A program made the position numbers and the translations under genes. From JAETTH01 sp964455975 (GTDB lineage Bacteria; Bacillota; Clostridia; TANB77; CAG-508), in the NCBI GenBank assembly GCA_964455975.1, contig CAYVYP010000020.1, forward strand, positions 1 through 23,331: 23,331 bases of DNA, read 5' to 3'. Positions 14,162 through 22,046 of this stretch are shown here, one piece after another. Numbering within the stretch: the stretch's first letter is position 1; the number at the start of each line of letters is the position of its first letter. Below the pieces are notes generated by a model. The model saw nothing but the letters and a program-made list of their open reading frames with translations, was not told where the DNA came from and did no database searches.

Positions 14162-16580
14162 AAATTTCCATTAGTATAATCATTTCCTTCTAATCTATTT
14201 CCAGTTTTTACACATTCAATAATAGAATTTATTTTATTAATATCTTCATTTAAAATATCAATTCTAATGCTAGAAGCATTTATTTCATTATTAGAAATAG
14301 AAGTTACTTTACTATTATAAATAGTAGTGATTGTTTCAATATTATCTGGAACTACTTCAAATTTCAACCCTAATCTATCTTTTAAATAGTATGTATTATC
14401 TGATAAATTACAGTATTTTGAACAATCTTTATAACATTTATTAGATTTTCCAAGTAAACAATAATTCATATTCATAATAGGAAGTTTTCCATAACCTATT
14501 ATTTCAAAGTCAATAGAAGTATTTTTAGCAATTAGTTCTTGCAAACAATTTTTACTAAGTTCGGGAGATAATGTAATTGTATTAAGTCCATAAGTATTTA
14601 ATTCTTCTACAGTAGCGGTATTAAACACATTTAAAGTATAATTACCAATTAATTTGTATTTTTCTTTATAGTCTTTAAACATACTAATGTATGAAATGTT
14701 TGAAACAACAAACCCTTTTATATCATATGAATTTAATATTTTTTCAATATTATTTTCAAATAATTTAATATAATTTTCTTTCATAATTGTTGGCATATAT
14801 ATATAAGTATTAAATTTATCAACTAAAGTATTTAATATATTAGAATATTTTGCAGTAACAAAATATTTAAAAGGAATATATAAATTATCTACATTTTTTA
14901 ATTCTAAATAATCATAATTTAAATTTAAGTTATTTAAAAGTAAAGAAATTTTAGAAGCATTAATTTGTTTTACAGTATTAATTTCATCATTTCTAACAAT
15001 AGTATTAAAATTAATATTTTTCTTATACATATCTAAAAGTGTTTCTTCAAGTTTTAATATAGCAGTTCTTCTAAACTCATTTAATTGACCATTTTGAACA
15101 AATAAATTATCATCTAAACTAATGTTAAAGCTAGTAAAAGTATAAGGAGTATCATTAGTTTTTGAAAATTGACTAATAACTTTATCTTCAGTTAAAGGGC
15201 TATTTATAGAGTCTAAAGGTATTATATCAGACACTATATCAATAGAAATATCATTATAAAAACTATTAATATTATTTAAACAAGATATTTTTAAGCTTAT
15301 AGGGAAATCCTTTTTTATAATTATATCTATATTTAATGGTATTTTTTTAAATTCCTTACCAGAATATGTGTTACTTGAAATATTTGTTAATTCTTTAGAA
15401 GCTACTTTATATACTTTATCTCCAACATTAATATTTCCCTTTAATCTACCAATTTGGATAGTCTGATTAATGTCAGCCTTTTTAATATTTTTATCCATTA
15501 TCATAAGTTCAGAAACATTGTATTTTGAAGATTCTTTTTCTACCATTAAAGTATCTCCAATAGATAATTCTTGGTTTGATGTTAAGGTTATAATTCCTTT
15601 AGTACTATTATATTTAGAAATCTTTCCTAAATATAATCCCATATGATTAGGTTTTTGGCTATAAATTAAATCTTTATTTGCAGAAGAATCTAAATGACCA
15701 TTACTAAAACCACCTCTATTAAAAACCTGCATAAGTTCTAATCTATCTTGCTTGTCTACAATATAATTACTACCAGATAAAGCTAAATCAATATATTTTC
15801 TATAGATTCTAGTAACTGTTGCAACATAATCTGGAGTTTTCATTCTACCTTCAATTTTAAAACAAGAAACACCAGCATTTATTAAGCTAGGAATAAAATC
15901 TAAACCACATAAATCTTTAGGACTTAAAATGTAATTAGAATCTATAACCGTATTAGTATTATTTTTCTCTTCAATTAAATCATATTTCATTCTACAAGGT
16001 TGAGCACATCTACCACGATTACCGAGAGCGACCACCAACCATACTAGAAAATAAACATTGTCCAGAATAACTTATACATAAAGCACCATGGATAAAAGTT
16101 TCTATTTCAATATCCACATTAGAAGTAATATATTTAATCTCTTCTAAAGAAAGTTCACGAGATAAAACCACTCTTTTAAAACCAAGTTCTTTAGCAGCAA
16201 TAGCACCATCTAAATTATGAATAGTCATTTGAGTACTAGCATGTATTGGCAAATCAGGAAAACAATTAATTAAATATTTAGCAAGACCTAAATCTTGAAC
16301 GATAATTGCATCAATACCAAAATTATAAGCATTAGTTGCAAGTTCCACAGCATCATTGAACTCACTATCTTTAGTTAAAATATTTAAAGTAAGATGAGTT
16401 TTAACATTCCTTAATTTACAATATTCTATAACATTTTTCAAACCATCTAAATCAAAATTGCTAGCACTAGCCCTAGCATTAAATAAACTACCACCAAAAT
16501 AAACACTATCACAACCATTTTGAACAGCAGCAACAATACAATCAAAATCACCGAGCAGGTGACAACAACTCAATACTCAT
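14146..16580 (-). CDS. Peptidase U32 family protein (probable RNA hydroxylation enzyme), with two CGG +1 shifts
   Basis: U32 proteins were called collagenases, but characterised bacterial members (RlhA, TrhP/YegQ) act in hydroxylation of rRNA or tRNA and carry iron-sulfur cysteines. The N-terminus MSIELLSPAGDFDC is the standard U32 start. Next come DSVYFGG, ASTQMTIHN and the signature Q-C175-LFSSMVGGRSGNRGRC191-AQPC195-R, then FKIEGRMKTPDYVA. A long C-terminal part (DUF3656-like region) ends with a cysteine group (CLLGKSNKCYKDC and KYC). The start ATG at 16580 has GGAG eight bases upstream. Two CGG codons, at 16553 (codon 10) and 16024, must each be skipped by one base; the product is then 810 residues, fitting the long Firmicutes form. 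The substrate (rRNA or tRNA) is not determined. Confidence 0.92.
16022..16024 (-). other. Second CGG +1 frameshift site in the U32 gene
   Basis: On the minus strand GGT CGC TCT CGG TAA is read in frame. Dropping C16024 gives CGC TCT GGT AAT CGT GGT AGA TGT (R-S-G-N-R-G-R-C), the invariant U32 motif. CGC and CGT beside it encode conserved arginines, so those CGN codons behave normally. TAA is the next codon without the shift. Confidence 0.9.
16551..16553 (-). other. First CGG +1 frameshift site in the U32 gene
   Basis: Starting at ATG 16580 the minus strand reads M-S-I-E-L-L-S-P-A then CGG TGA. Dropping C16553 gives GGT GAT TTT GAT (G-D-F-D), completing the standard U32 opening SPAGDFD. Without the shift the peptide would stop after ten codons. 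Confidence 0.9.
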
Positions 16581-16595
16581 AAAAACACTCCTTTT

Positions 16596-16643
16596 GTCCC
16601 ATTGGGGACGTTTCTCAATTGGACATTTTGTCCCAAATGGGAC
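16596..16643 (-). repeat. Tandem GTCCC palindromes in the U32 leader
   Basis: GTCCCATTGGGGAC (16596-16609) and GTCCCAAATGGGAC (16630-16643) are two near-identical palindromes 20 bases apart, with a third half-related GGACATTTTGTCC overlapping the second. They lie between the U32 ribosome-binding site and its likely promoter. They could be operators, leader hairpins, or members of a dispersed repeat family; the sequence alone does not separate these. Confidence 0.65.
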
Positions 16644-16656
16644 AGTTCTTAAAATT

Positions 16657-16665
16657 ATTGTAACA
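16657..16665 (-). promoter_or_regulatory. Possible extended -10 promoter of the U32 gene
   Basis: On the minus strand TGTTACAAT is an extended -10 type sequence (TG-N-TACAAT) about 75 bases before the U32 start. No good -35 box is seen. If used, the GTCCC palindromes would be transcribed as leader hairpins. Confidence 0.35.
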
Positions 16666-16720
16666 CAAAAATAGAGAAATGCATACTATATCATATAAAA
16701 GAAAAAGGAGGGGAATTTAT

Positions 16721-16909
16721 ATGCAAGACGATAACAGAAATTGTGCAACAGGATGTGGATGCCAAAACAACAATGGTTGCTGTAATGGTGGATTACTAGG
16801 AAATTTGTTTGGAGGATGTGGAGGAGATAGCGAAATATTATTCTTTATAATAATATTCTTACTATTATTTACAAACTGCGGATGTGGCGGAGGAAGAGGC
16901 TGCTGCTAG
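16721..16909 (+). CDS. Cys/Gly-rich small membrane protein
   Basis: The 62-residue product has ten cysteines in CxC, CC and single form, and many glycines, on both sides of one very hydrophobic segment (ILFFIIIFLLLF, about residues 41-52). It ends GRGCC. Small proteins of this make-up (glycine/cysteine-rich with a terminal hydrophobic run, as in YjcZ-like spore proteins) are common in spore-forming Firmicutes, but I can only name this one by composition. The start ATG 16721 has AGGAGG 13-8 bases upstream, a strong site. An upstream ATG at 16679 lacks such a site and gives a lysine/arginine-rich extension not typical of the type. It has its own terminator. It is divergent from the U32 gene, so both promoters share the 140-base gap. 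Confidence 0.72.
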   Translation: MQDDNRNCATGCGCQNNNGCCNGGLLGNLFGGCGGDSEILFFIIIFLLLFTNCGCGGGRGCC

Positions 16910-16942
16910 ACATAAGAAATAAAAAATGAACATATTTGTTTT

Positions 16943-16984
16943 AAAAAAGTACAAGAAAAAAATTAAAAATCTTGTACTTTTTTT
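16943..16984 (+). terminator. Terminator after the Cys/Gly-rich gene
   Basis: AAAAAAGTACAAGA (from 16943) pairs with TCTTGTACTTTTTT (to about 16983) around an A-rich loop, and T-rich sequence follows. Confidence 0.88.
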
Positions 16985-17038
16985 ATTATAATGTTACAAT
17001 AGAAATCGTGCTAAAATTAATTTTAAGGGATAAAAATA

Positions 17039-17887
17039 ATGACAATAAAAGAACTTATAAACACAGCAATTAAACAGCTAAACAGCAATGAAATAGAAGA
17101 ATCTAACTTAAAAGTTAAGATGCTTCTTTGTTATATTTTAAAGCAAAACAAAACATATTTATTAATAAATGAAAACGAAGAAATTGAAAGTTCAAAACAA
17201 GAAGAATTTTTAAATGGAATGGAAAAGCTAATTAAAGGAGTTCCAATTCAATATATAATAAATAAAAAAGAATTTATGGGAATAGATTTTTATGTAGATG
17301 AAAATGTTTTAATACCGCAACCAGATACAGAAATTTTAGTAGAAGAAGTTATAAAAATATCTAAAAATATGCAAAATTCACAAATATTAGATTTATGTAC
17401 AGGAAGTGGAGCTATAGGAATTTCACTTGCAAAGAATATAAAAAATTCAAAAATAACATTAACAGATATAAGCTCTAAAGCAATACAAATAGCAAAACTA
17501 AATGCAGAAAAAAATAATGTACATACATATATGAAATTCATACAATCTGATATGTTTAAAAATATAGAAGAAAAATTTGATATAATAGTAAGTAATCCAC
17601 CATATATAGAAACAAATGAAATTAAAAATCTTTCTAAAGAAGTCCAAAATGAACCAACTATAGCATTAGACGGAGGACAAGATGGATTAAACTTTTATAA
17701 AGAGATAATTCAAAATAGTTATAAGTTTTTAAATAATAATGGATATTTATGCTTAGAAATAGGCTATAATCAAAAAGATAAAGTAATTAGTTTATTGAAA
17801 AATATAAATAAATATGGACAAATATACTCAAAACAAGATTTAGAAAAAAACGATAGAATAGTTATAGCAAAGAAAGTAGGAAATTAA
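17039..17887 (+). CDS. prmC: Peptide chain release factor N5-glutamine methyltransferase
   Basis: PrmC (HemK) methylates the glutamine of the GGQ motif in release factors 1 and 2 and so raises termination efficiency. The SAM-binding motif LDLCTGSGAIG is at residues 117-127, and the catalytic NPPY at 186-189 in VSNPPYIE. The helical N-terminal domain that holds the release factor is present (residues 1-75), and GVPIQYI and FYVDENVLIPQPDTE are family landmarks. The 282-residue length is normal. AAGGGA lies about nine bases before the ATG. It is followed after one base by whiA, so the two are co-transcribed. Its role in termination is of interest next to the CGG-plus-stop frameshift sites of this genome. 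Confidence 0.95.
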   Translation: MTIKELINTAIKQLNSNEIEESNLKVKMLLCYILKQNKTYLLINENEEIESSKQEEFLNGMEKLIKGVPIQYIINKKEFMGIDFYVDENVLIPQPDTEILVEEVIKISKNMQNSQILDLCTGSGAIGISLAKNIKNSKITLTDISSKAIQIAKLNAEKNNVHTYMKFIQSDMFKNIEEKFDIIVSNPPYIETNEIKNLSKEVQNEPTIALDGGQDGLNFYKEIIQNSYKFLNNNGYLCLEIGYNQKDKVISLLKNINKYGQIYSKQDLEKNDRIVIAKKVGN

Positions 17888-17888
17888 A

Positions 17889-18779
17889 ATGTCTTTTTCA
17901 TCAGATTTAAAAGAAGAACTAAGTAAAACAAATTCTTTAGCAAACAAACAAGCTGTAAGCGAAGAATTAATGGGATATTTAATAGGATCTAATATAGATG
18001 TACTAAAAAATAAAGTAAGATATTCAACAGAAAATCAATATAGCATAAATAGATTTAGCAAATTACTAAATAATGTTGGAATAGATTATAAAATAGATTT
18101 AATGGGAAAGTTATATGCAATTACTTTTAAAATAACTAATAACATTGAAACAATTCAATATGAAGAAGATAAAATAACATTAACTGATGAGATAATGAAT
18201 AATAAAAAATTAATAAAAGAAGAAAGAGCTTTTTTAAGAGGATGTTTTTTAGGGTCTGGAACAGTAAATAATCCAGCAAAAACAAATCATCTTGAAATTA
18301 GCTTTTATTTAGAAAAAAATGCAATATATATAAAAGAATTATTAGAAAAATTTAATATTTATTGTAAAATTACAAAAAGAAGAAATAATTTTTTATTATA
18401 TACTAAAGATGGTGAAGAAATTTCTAAATTGTTGGCTTTTATGGAAGCTAACAATTCAGTTATAAAATTTGAAGAAGTACGTGTAATAAGAGATATGAGA
18501 AATAATGTAAATAGATTAGTAAATTGTGAAACAGCAAATTTAAACAAAACAATAAATGCGGCAGTAAATCAGATAGAAGACATAAAACTTTTAAAAAATA
18601 GTGGAGAATTTGATAAACTACCAAAAAGTTTAAAAGAAATAGCAGAAAAAAGATTAGAAAATCCAGAAGCTTCTTTAATAGAGCTAGGAGAATTATTAGA
18701 AAATAAAATAGGAAAATCAGGAGTAAACCATAGGCTAAGAAAACTAACAAAAATAGCAGAAGAATTAAGAAAAAAATAA
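17889..18779 (+). CDS. whiA: DNA-binding protein WhiA
   Basis: WhiA joins a LAGLIDADG homing-endonuclease-like N-terminal domain without nuclease activity to a C-terminal helix-turn-helix; it regulates sporulation genes in actinomycetes and affects cell division in Firmicutes. Family markers are the start MSFSSDLKEEL, RAFLRGCFLGSG (about residues 114-125), LEISFYLEK, NCETANLNKTINAAVNQIEDI and the C-terminal LPKSLKEIAEKRLENPEASL followed by SGVNHRLRKL. The length of 296 residues is close to the usual 300-315. In most Firmicutes it follows rapZ and yvcK; here it follows prmC with a one-base gap and precedes hemW, so the neighbourhood is rearranged. Confidence 0.94.
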   Translation: MSFSSDLKEELSKTNSLANKQAVSEELMGYLIGSNIDVLKNKVRYSTENQYSINRFSKLLNNVGIDYKIDLMGKLYAITFKITNNIETIQYEEDKITLTDEIMNNKKLIKEERAFLRGCFLGSGTVNNPAKTNHLEISFYLEKNAIYIKELLEKFNIYCKITKRRNNFLLYTKDGEEISKLLAFMEANNSVIKFEEVRVIRDMRNNVNRLVNCETANLNKTINAAVNQIEDIKLLKNSGEFDKLPKSLKEIAEKRLENPEASLIELGELLENKIGKSGVNHRLRKLTKIAEELRKK

Positions 18780-18802
18780 TTGGACGGAAAAAGGGAAGTA
18801 TA

Positions 18803-19936
18803 ATGAAAGAAATAGGAATATATATACACATACCATTTTGCAAACAAAAATGTTATTATTGTGACTTCATATCTTTTGCAAATAAAGAAAAAATTCAAGA
18901 AAAATATGTACAAGCTCTTATAAAAGAAATAAAAAACCAAGGCAAAGAAGATGTCTTGGTTACTACTATTTATATAGGAGGAGGAACACCATCATATATA
19001 AATTCTAATAACATTACTGAAATTTTAGATACAATAAAAGAAAAATATAATGTAGACAAAAATGTGGAAATTACAATAGAAGTAAACCCAGGAACTGTAA
19101 ACAAAGAAAAATTAGAAGAATATAAAAAAGCAGAAATTAACAGATTAAGCATAGGACTGCAATCAACAAATAATAATTTATTAAAACAAATTGGTAGAAT
19201 TCATACATATGAAGACTTTTTAGACTCATACAACCTAGCAAGAAAATTAGAATTTAATAATATAAATGTAGATTTAATGATAGCACTTCCAAACCAAAAA
19301 ATAGAAGATATAAAAGATTCTTTAGAAAAAATAATAGAACTAAATCCAGAACATATATCAGTATATTCTTTAATTTTAGAAGAAAATACAGTATTAGAAA
19401 AATTAGTAGCTGAGGGAAAACTAGTTTTACCAAATGAAGATGAAGAAAGAAAAATGTACTGGTATGTAAAAAATAAATTAGAATTATCAGAATATAAACA
19501 TTATGAAATATCTAATTTTGCTAAAGAAAAATTAGAATCAAAACATAATTTGAATTGTTGGGAACAAAAAGAATATTTAGGATTTGGTACAGCGGCACAT
19601 TCATATTTCAACAAAAAAAGATATAATAATACAGAAAATATAGAAACATATATTAAAAACATAGAAGAAAATAATTTTGAAAGAAATATAAATATTAACG
19701 AAAATCAAACACCAGAAGAACAAATGAAAGAATATATGTTGTTAGGATTAAGAAAAATAGATGGAGTAGAAATATCAAAATTTAAAGAAAAATTTTCATA
19801 TAATCCAATATTTATTTTTAGTGGAAAATTAGACTATTTGGTCAAAAATAATCTTATAATAATTTCTGAAAACACTATCAAATTAACAGCAAAAGGGCTA
19901 GATTTGGCAAATATTGTATGGGAAGAATTTATTTAA
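18803..19936 (+). CDS. hemW: Radical SAM heme chaperone HemW
   Basis: HemW (formerly taken for a coproporphyrinogen oxidase HemN) is a radical-SAM family protein that binds heme and is thought to deliver it to membrane targets. IYIHIPFC13-KQK-C17-YY-C20-DF carries the cluster cysteines, with IGGGTPSY and the SIGLQS motif following. The C-terminal region has NLNCWEQKEYLGFGTAAHSY and MLLGLRKIDG. HemW proteins lack the extra features of true HemN, and the length of 377 residues fits. AAAGGGAAG lies just before the start. In many Clostridia hemW precedes hrcA-grpE-dnaK; here an acyl-CoA ligase gene with its own promoter lies between. Confidence 0.93.
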   Translation: MKEIGIYIHIPFCKQKCYYCDFISFANKEKIQEKYVQALIKEIKNQGKEDVLVTTIYIGGGTPSYINSNNITEILDTIKEKYNVDKNVEITIEVNPGTVNKEKLEEYKKAEINRLSIGLQSTNNNLLKQIGRIHTYEDFLDSYNLARKLEFNNINVDLMIALPNQKIEDIKDSLEKIIELNPEHISVYSLILEENTVLEKLVAEGKLVLPNEDEERKMYWYVKNKLELSEYKHYEISNFAKEKLESKHNLNCWEQKEYLGFGTAAHSYFNKKRYNNTENIETYIKNIEENNFERNININENQTPEEQMKEYMLLGLRKIDGVEISKFKEKFSYNPIFIFSGKLDYLVKNNLIIISENTIKLTAKGLDLANIVWEEFI

Positions 19937-19942
19937 AATTTT

Positions 19943-19971
19943 GACAATATTTTTAAACGGTTGTATAATAC
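19943..19971 (+). promoter_or_regulatory. Sigma-A promoter of the acyl-CoA ligase gene
   Basis: TTGACA and TATAAT, both consensus, stand 17 bases apart right after the hemW stop, about 30 bases before the TTG start of the ligase. Confidence 0.88.
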
Positions 19972-20000
19972 TTATGAATTAGAAAATAGGAGGAATTATT

Positions 20001-21869
20001 TTGAGAATATTAAACGATTTTAAAATCAATTTTAAATTTCCAAAAATAAAAATGGAAAATATAGGCGAAATAGAAGAAGTAAAAGTAGATTTAGAAAAGC
20101 AAGCAGAAAAACATAAAAATAAAAAAGAAATAAAAAGTTATCCAACAACTTCTTATTCAACAGTAAAAGAAGCATTTATTGAAAGTTCAGAAAAGTATAA
20201 AGAAAAATCATTTATATTAGAAAAATATGATCATAAAGAACCATATAAAGAAATTTCAAGAACTGAATTTCATGATGATGTAATAAATTTAGGTACAGCT
20301 CTAACAAAAGTGTTAAATTTACAAGGAGAAAGAATTGTAGTAATAAGTGAAACAACTTATCATTGGTATGTTTCATATATGGCTCTTCTTTGTGGAGCAG
20401 GAATTGCAGTACCATTAGATAAAGAACTACCAGCAAATGAAATAGAAAATGTTATAAAAAGAGCTAGAGCAACAGCTGTTATATATTCTGAAAAAAAGAA
20501 AGATATAATAAAAAAAGTAAGAGACAATTTAACAGATGTTAAATATTTTATAAAAATGAATTGTGAAGATGCACAAGATGGAAAAGATATTGGATTAAAT
20601 TATTTAATAAATGAAGGTAAGAAGAAAGTTGACTCTGGTGATAACAGTTTTATGCAAATAAAAATTAGTCCAGATGAATTTGCTTTACTTATATTTACAT
20701 CAGGAACAACATCAAACTCAAAAGGTGTTATGATTTCTAATAGAAATTTAGCTGAAAATATAAATGCTTGTAATGCATATGTAAAAATAAATGAAGATGA
20801 TATGTTATTTTCAGTATTGCCACTTCACCATACATATGAATCTACAATAGGATTTTTATACCCAATGGCAACAGGAACAAAAATTGCAATATGTGAAGGA
20901 TTAAAATATATAGTACCAAATTTAAAAGAAATTCATCCAACAGCAATATTAACAGTACCACTTTTAGTAGAAAGTTTATATAAAAAAATAAATGCAAATA
21001 TAGTAAAAAGCAAAAAAGATAAATTAGTAAATTCTATGATACATGTTACAAATACATTAAAAGCAGTTGGAGTAGATGTAAAAAGAAAAGTATTTAAAGA
21101 GATATATGATAATTTAGGTGGAAGATTAAGAATAATAGTTTCAGCAGCAGCACCAATAGATCCAAAAGTTGGAAATTGGCTAGAAGATATAGGAATAATG
21201 TTTTTACAAGGATATGGATTAACAGAAACAGCGCCAATATCAGCCCTAACACCAGAATTTGATAGAAGAGTCGGTTCAGCTGGAAAAGCCGTTGTATGTG
21301 CAGAATTAAAAATAAATGAACCAAATGAAGCAGGTGAAGGAGAAGTTTACATTAAAAGCAAAACTCTAATGCTTGGATATTATGAAGATGAAGAAGCTAC
21401 TAAAAGTGCTATATTTACTGATGAAAATGGAGATAGATGGTTTAATTCAGGAGATGTTGGATATTTAGATAAAGACGGATTCTTATATATAACAGGAAGA
21501 TCAAAAAACGTTATAGTAACGCAAAATGGTAAAAATATATATCCAGAAGAAATAGAACTTCTACTTGGAAAAATACCAGAAATTAAAGAATGTATGGTAT
21601 ATGGAAAAGAAGAAGAAGGAGAAAAAGAACTATTAATATCTGTTAAAGTAATACCAAATATGGAAGAAATAGAAGAAAAATATGGAAATAATTTATCAGA
21701 TAAAGAAGTCTATAAAATAATTTGGGATAAAATAAAAGAAACAAATAAAACATTAACATCATATAAAGCAATAAAAAATCTTGAAATTAAAAATGATGAA
21801 TTTGAAAAAACAACAACAATGAAAATAAAAAGATTTGCCGAAATAAGTAAAGACAAAGCAAAAAAATAA
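20001..21869 (+). CDS. AMP-forming long-chain acyl-CoA ligase
   Basis: The enzyme activates a fatty acid with ATP to the acyl-adenylate and transfers it to CoA or a carrier. The adenylate-forming motifs are in order: LLIFTSGTTSNSKGVMIS (SGTT at 234-237), LPLHHTYE, GYGLTETAP (from residue 404), and GDVGYLDKDGFLYITGRSKN with NGKNIYPEEIE. A C-terminal KIKR holds the likely catalytic lysine. The length of 622 residues fits FadD-type and long-chain ligases. The TTG start at 20001 is set by AGGAGG at 19988-19993, seven bases away. It has its own promoter and terminator, so it is a separate unit between hemW and hrcA. The exact substrate is not readable from the sequence. Confidence 0.92.
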   Translation: MRILNDFKINFKFPKIKMENIGEIEEVKVDLEKQAEKHKNKKEIKSYPTTSYSTVKEAFIESSEKYKEKSFILEKYDHKEPYKEISRTEFHDDVINLGTALTKVLNLQGERIVVISETTYHWYVSYMALLCGAGIAVPLDKELPANEIENVIKRARATAVIYSEKKKDIIKKVRDNLTDVKYFIKMNCEDAQDGKDIGLNYLINEGKKKVDSGDNSFMQIKISPDEFALLIFTSGTTSNSKGVMISNRNLAENINACNAYVKINEDDMLFSVLPLHHTYESTIGFLYPMATGTKIAICEGLKYIVPNLKEIHPTAILTVPLLVESLYKKINANIVKSKKDKLVNSMIHVTNTLKAVGVDVKRKVFKEIYDNLGGRLRIIVSAAAPIDPKVGNWLEDIGIMFLQGYGLTETAPISALTPEFDRRVGSAGKAVVCAELKINEPNEAGEGEVYIKSKTLMLGYYEDEEATKSAIFTDENGDRWFNSGDVGYLDKDGFLYITGRSKNVIVTQNGKNIYPEEIELLLGKIPEIKECMVYGKEEEGEKELLISVKVIPNMEEIEEKYGNNLSDKEVYKIIWDKIKETNKTLTSYKAIKNLEIKNDEFEKTTTMKIKRFAEISKDKAKK

Positions 21870-21877
21870 AAAATTTT

Positions 21878-21913
21878 AATAGAGCTAAATAAATTAGCTC
21901 TATTATTTTTTTA
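21878..21913 (+). terminator. Terminator of the acyl-CoA ligase gene
   Basis: AATAGAGCTAA and TTAGCTCTATT form a perfect 11-base stem with a five-base loop, followed by ATTTTTTTAT. Confidence 0.92.
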
Positions 21914-21976
21914 TAGAAAAGAGAATTATATATAATTTGTTCACAAAAAGTTCACACAAATTTTTAGCAATAAGTA

Positions 21977-22005
21977 TTGACAACTGCTAAAATTGGATAT
22001 AATAT
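21977..22005 (+). promoter_or_regulatory. Promoter of hrcA
   Basis: TTGACA at 21977-21982 with TAATAT at 22000-22005 (17-base spacer); the overlapping TATAAT at 21998-22003 would give 15 bases. The CIRCE-like operator starts two bases downstream of the -10 box, as in heat-shock operons. Confidence 0.75.
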
Positions 22006-22006
22006 A

Positions 22007-22033
22007 TTAGCAGTCGAGTTATTAAAGTGCTAA
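22007..22033 (+). promoter_or_regulatory. CIRCE-like HrcA operator, with one mismatch in each arm
   Basis: TTAGCAGTC-N9-AAGTGCTAA compares with the CIRCE consensus TTAGCACTC-N9-GAGTGCTAA: one base differs in each arm and the nine-base spacing is kept. It stands between the promoter and the hrcA ribosome-binding site, the usual place for autoregulation. A further TGCTAA occurs at 21985-21990 inside the promoter spacer. Confidence 0.85.
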
Positions 22034-22046
22034 AGAGGTGAAAATA

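Noticed and set aside
356..16553. Sequencing or assembly indels as the cause of the six frame changes
   Set aside because: All six are the same event, one C before GG of a glycine codon, in non-homopolymer contexts and on both strands. Random or homopolymer errors would fall on A and T runs, which are abundant here and intact.
356..16553. Pseudogenization of recA, miaB, mutS and U32
   Set aside because: Apart from the CGG sites, and one TAA in recA, all motifs and catalytic residues are kept and there are no other lesions.
356..16553. CGG simply reassigned to another amino acid
   Set aside because: Reading CGG as any single residue leaves the downstream frame wrong and meets stops within zero to nine codons; only a one-base shift restores the proteins.
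16679..16720. Upstream ATG for the Cys/Gly-rich protein
   Set aside because: The AGGAGG site lies between this ATG and ATG 16721, which is correctly spaced, so the later start is preferred.
18784..18786. CGG occurrences outside genes (also 5214-5216 and in the ligase promoter spacer near 19962)
   Set aside because: They are in untranslated leaders or spacers and say nothing about decoding.
18460..18940. Long open frames antisense to whiA, hemW and other genes
   Set aside because: They are low-complexity Leu/Phe/Ile-rich translations opposite A-rich genes, without ribosome-binding sites or recognisable domains.
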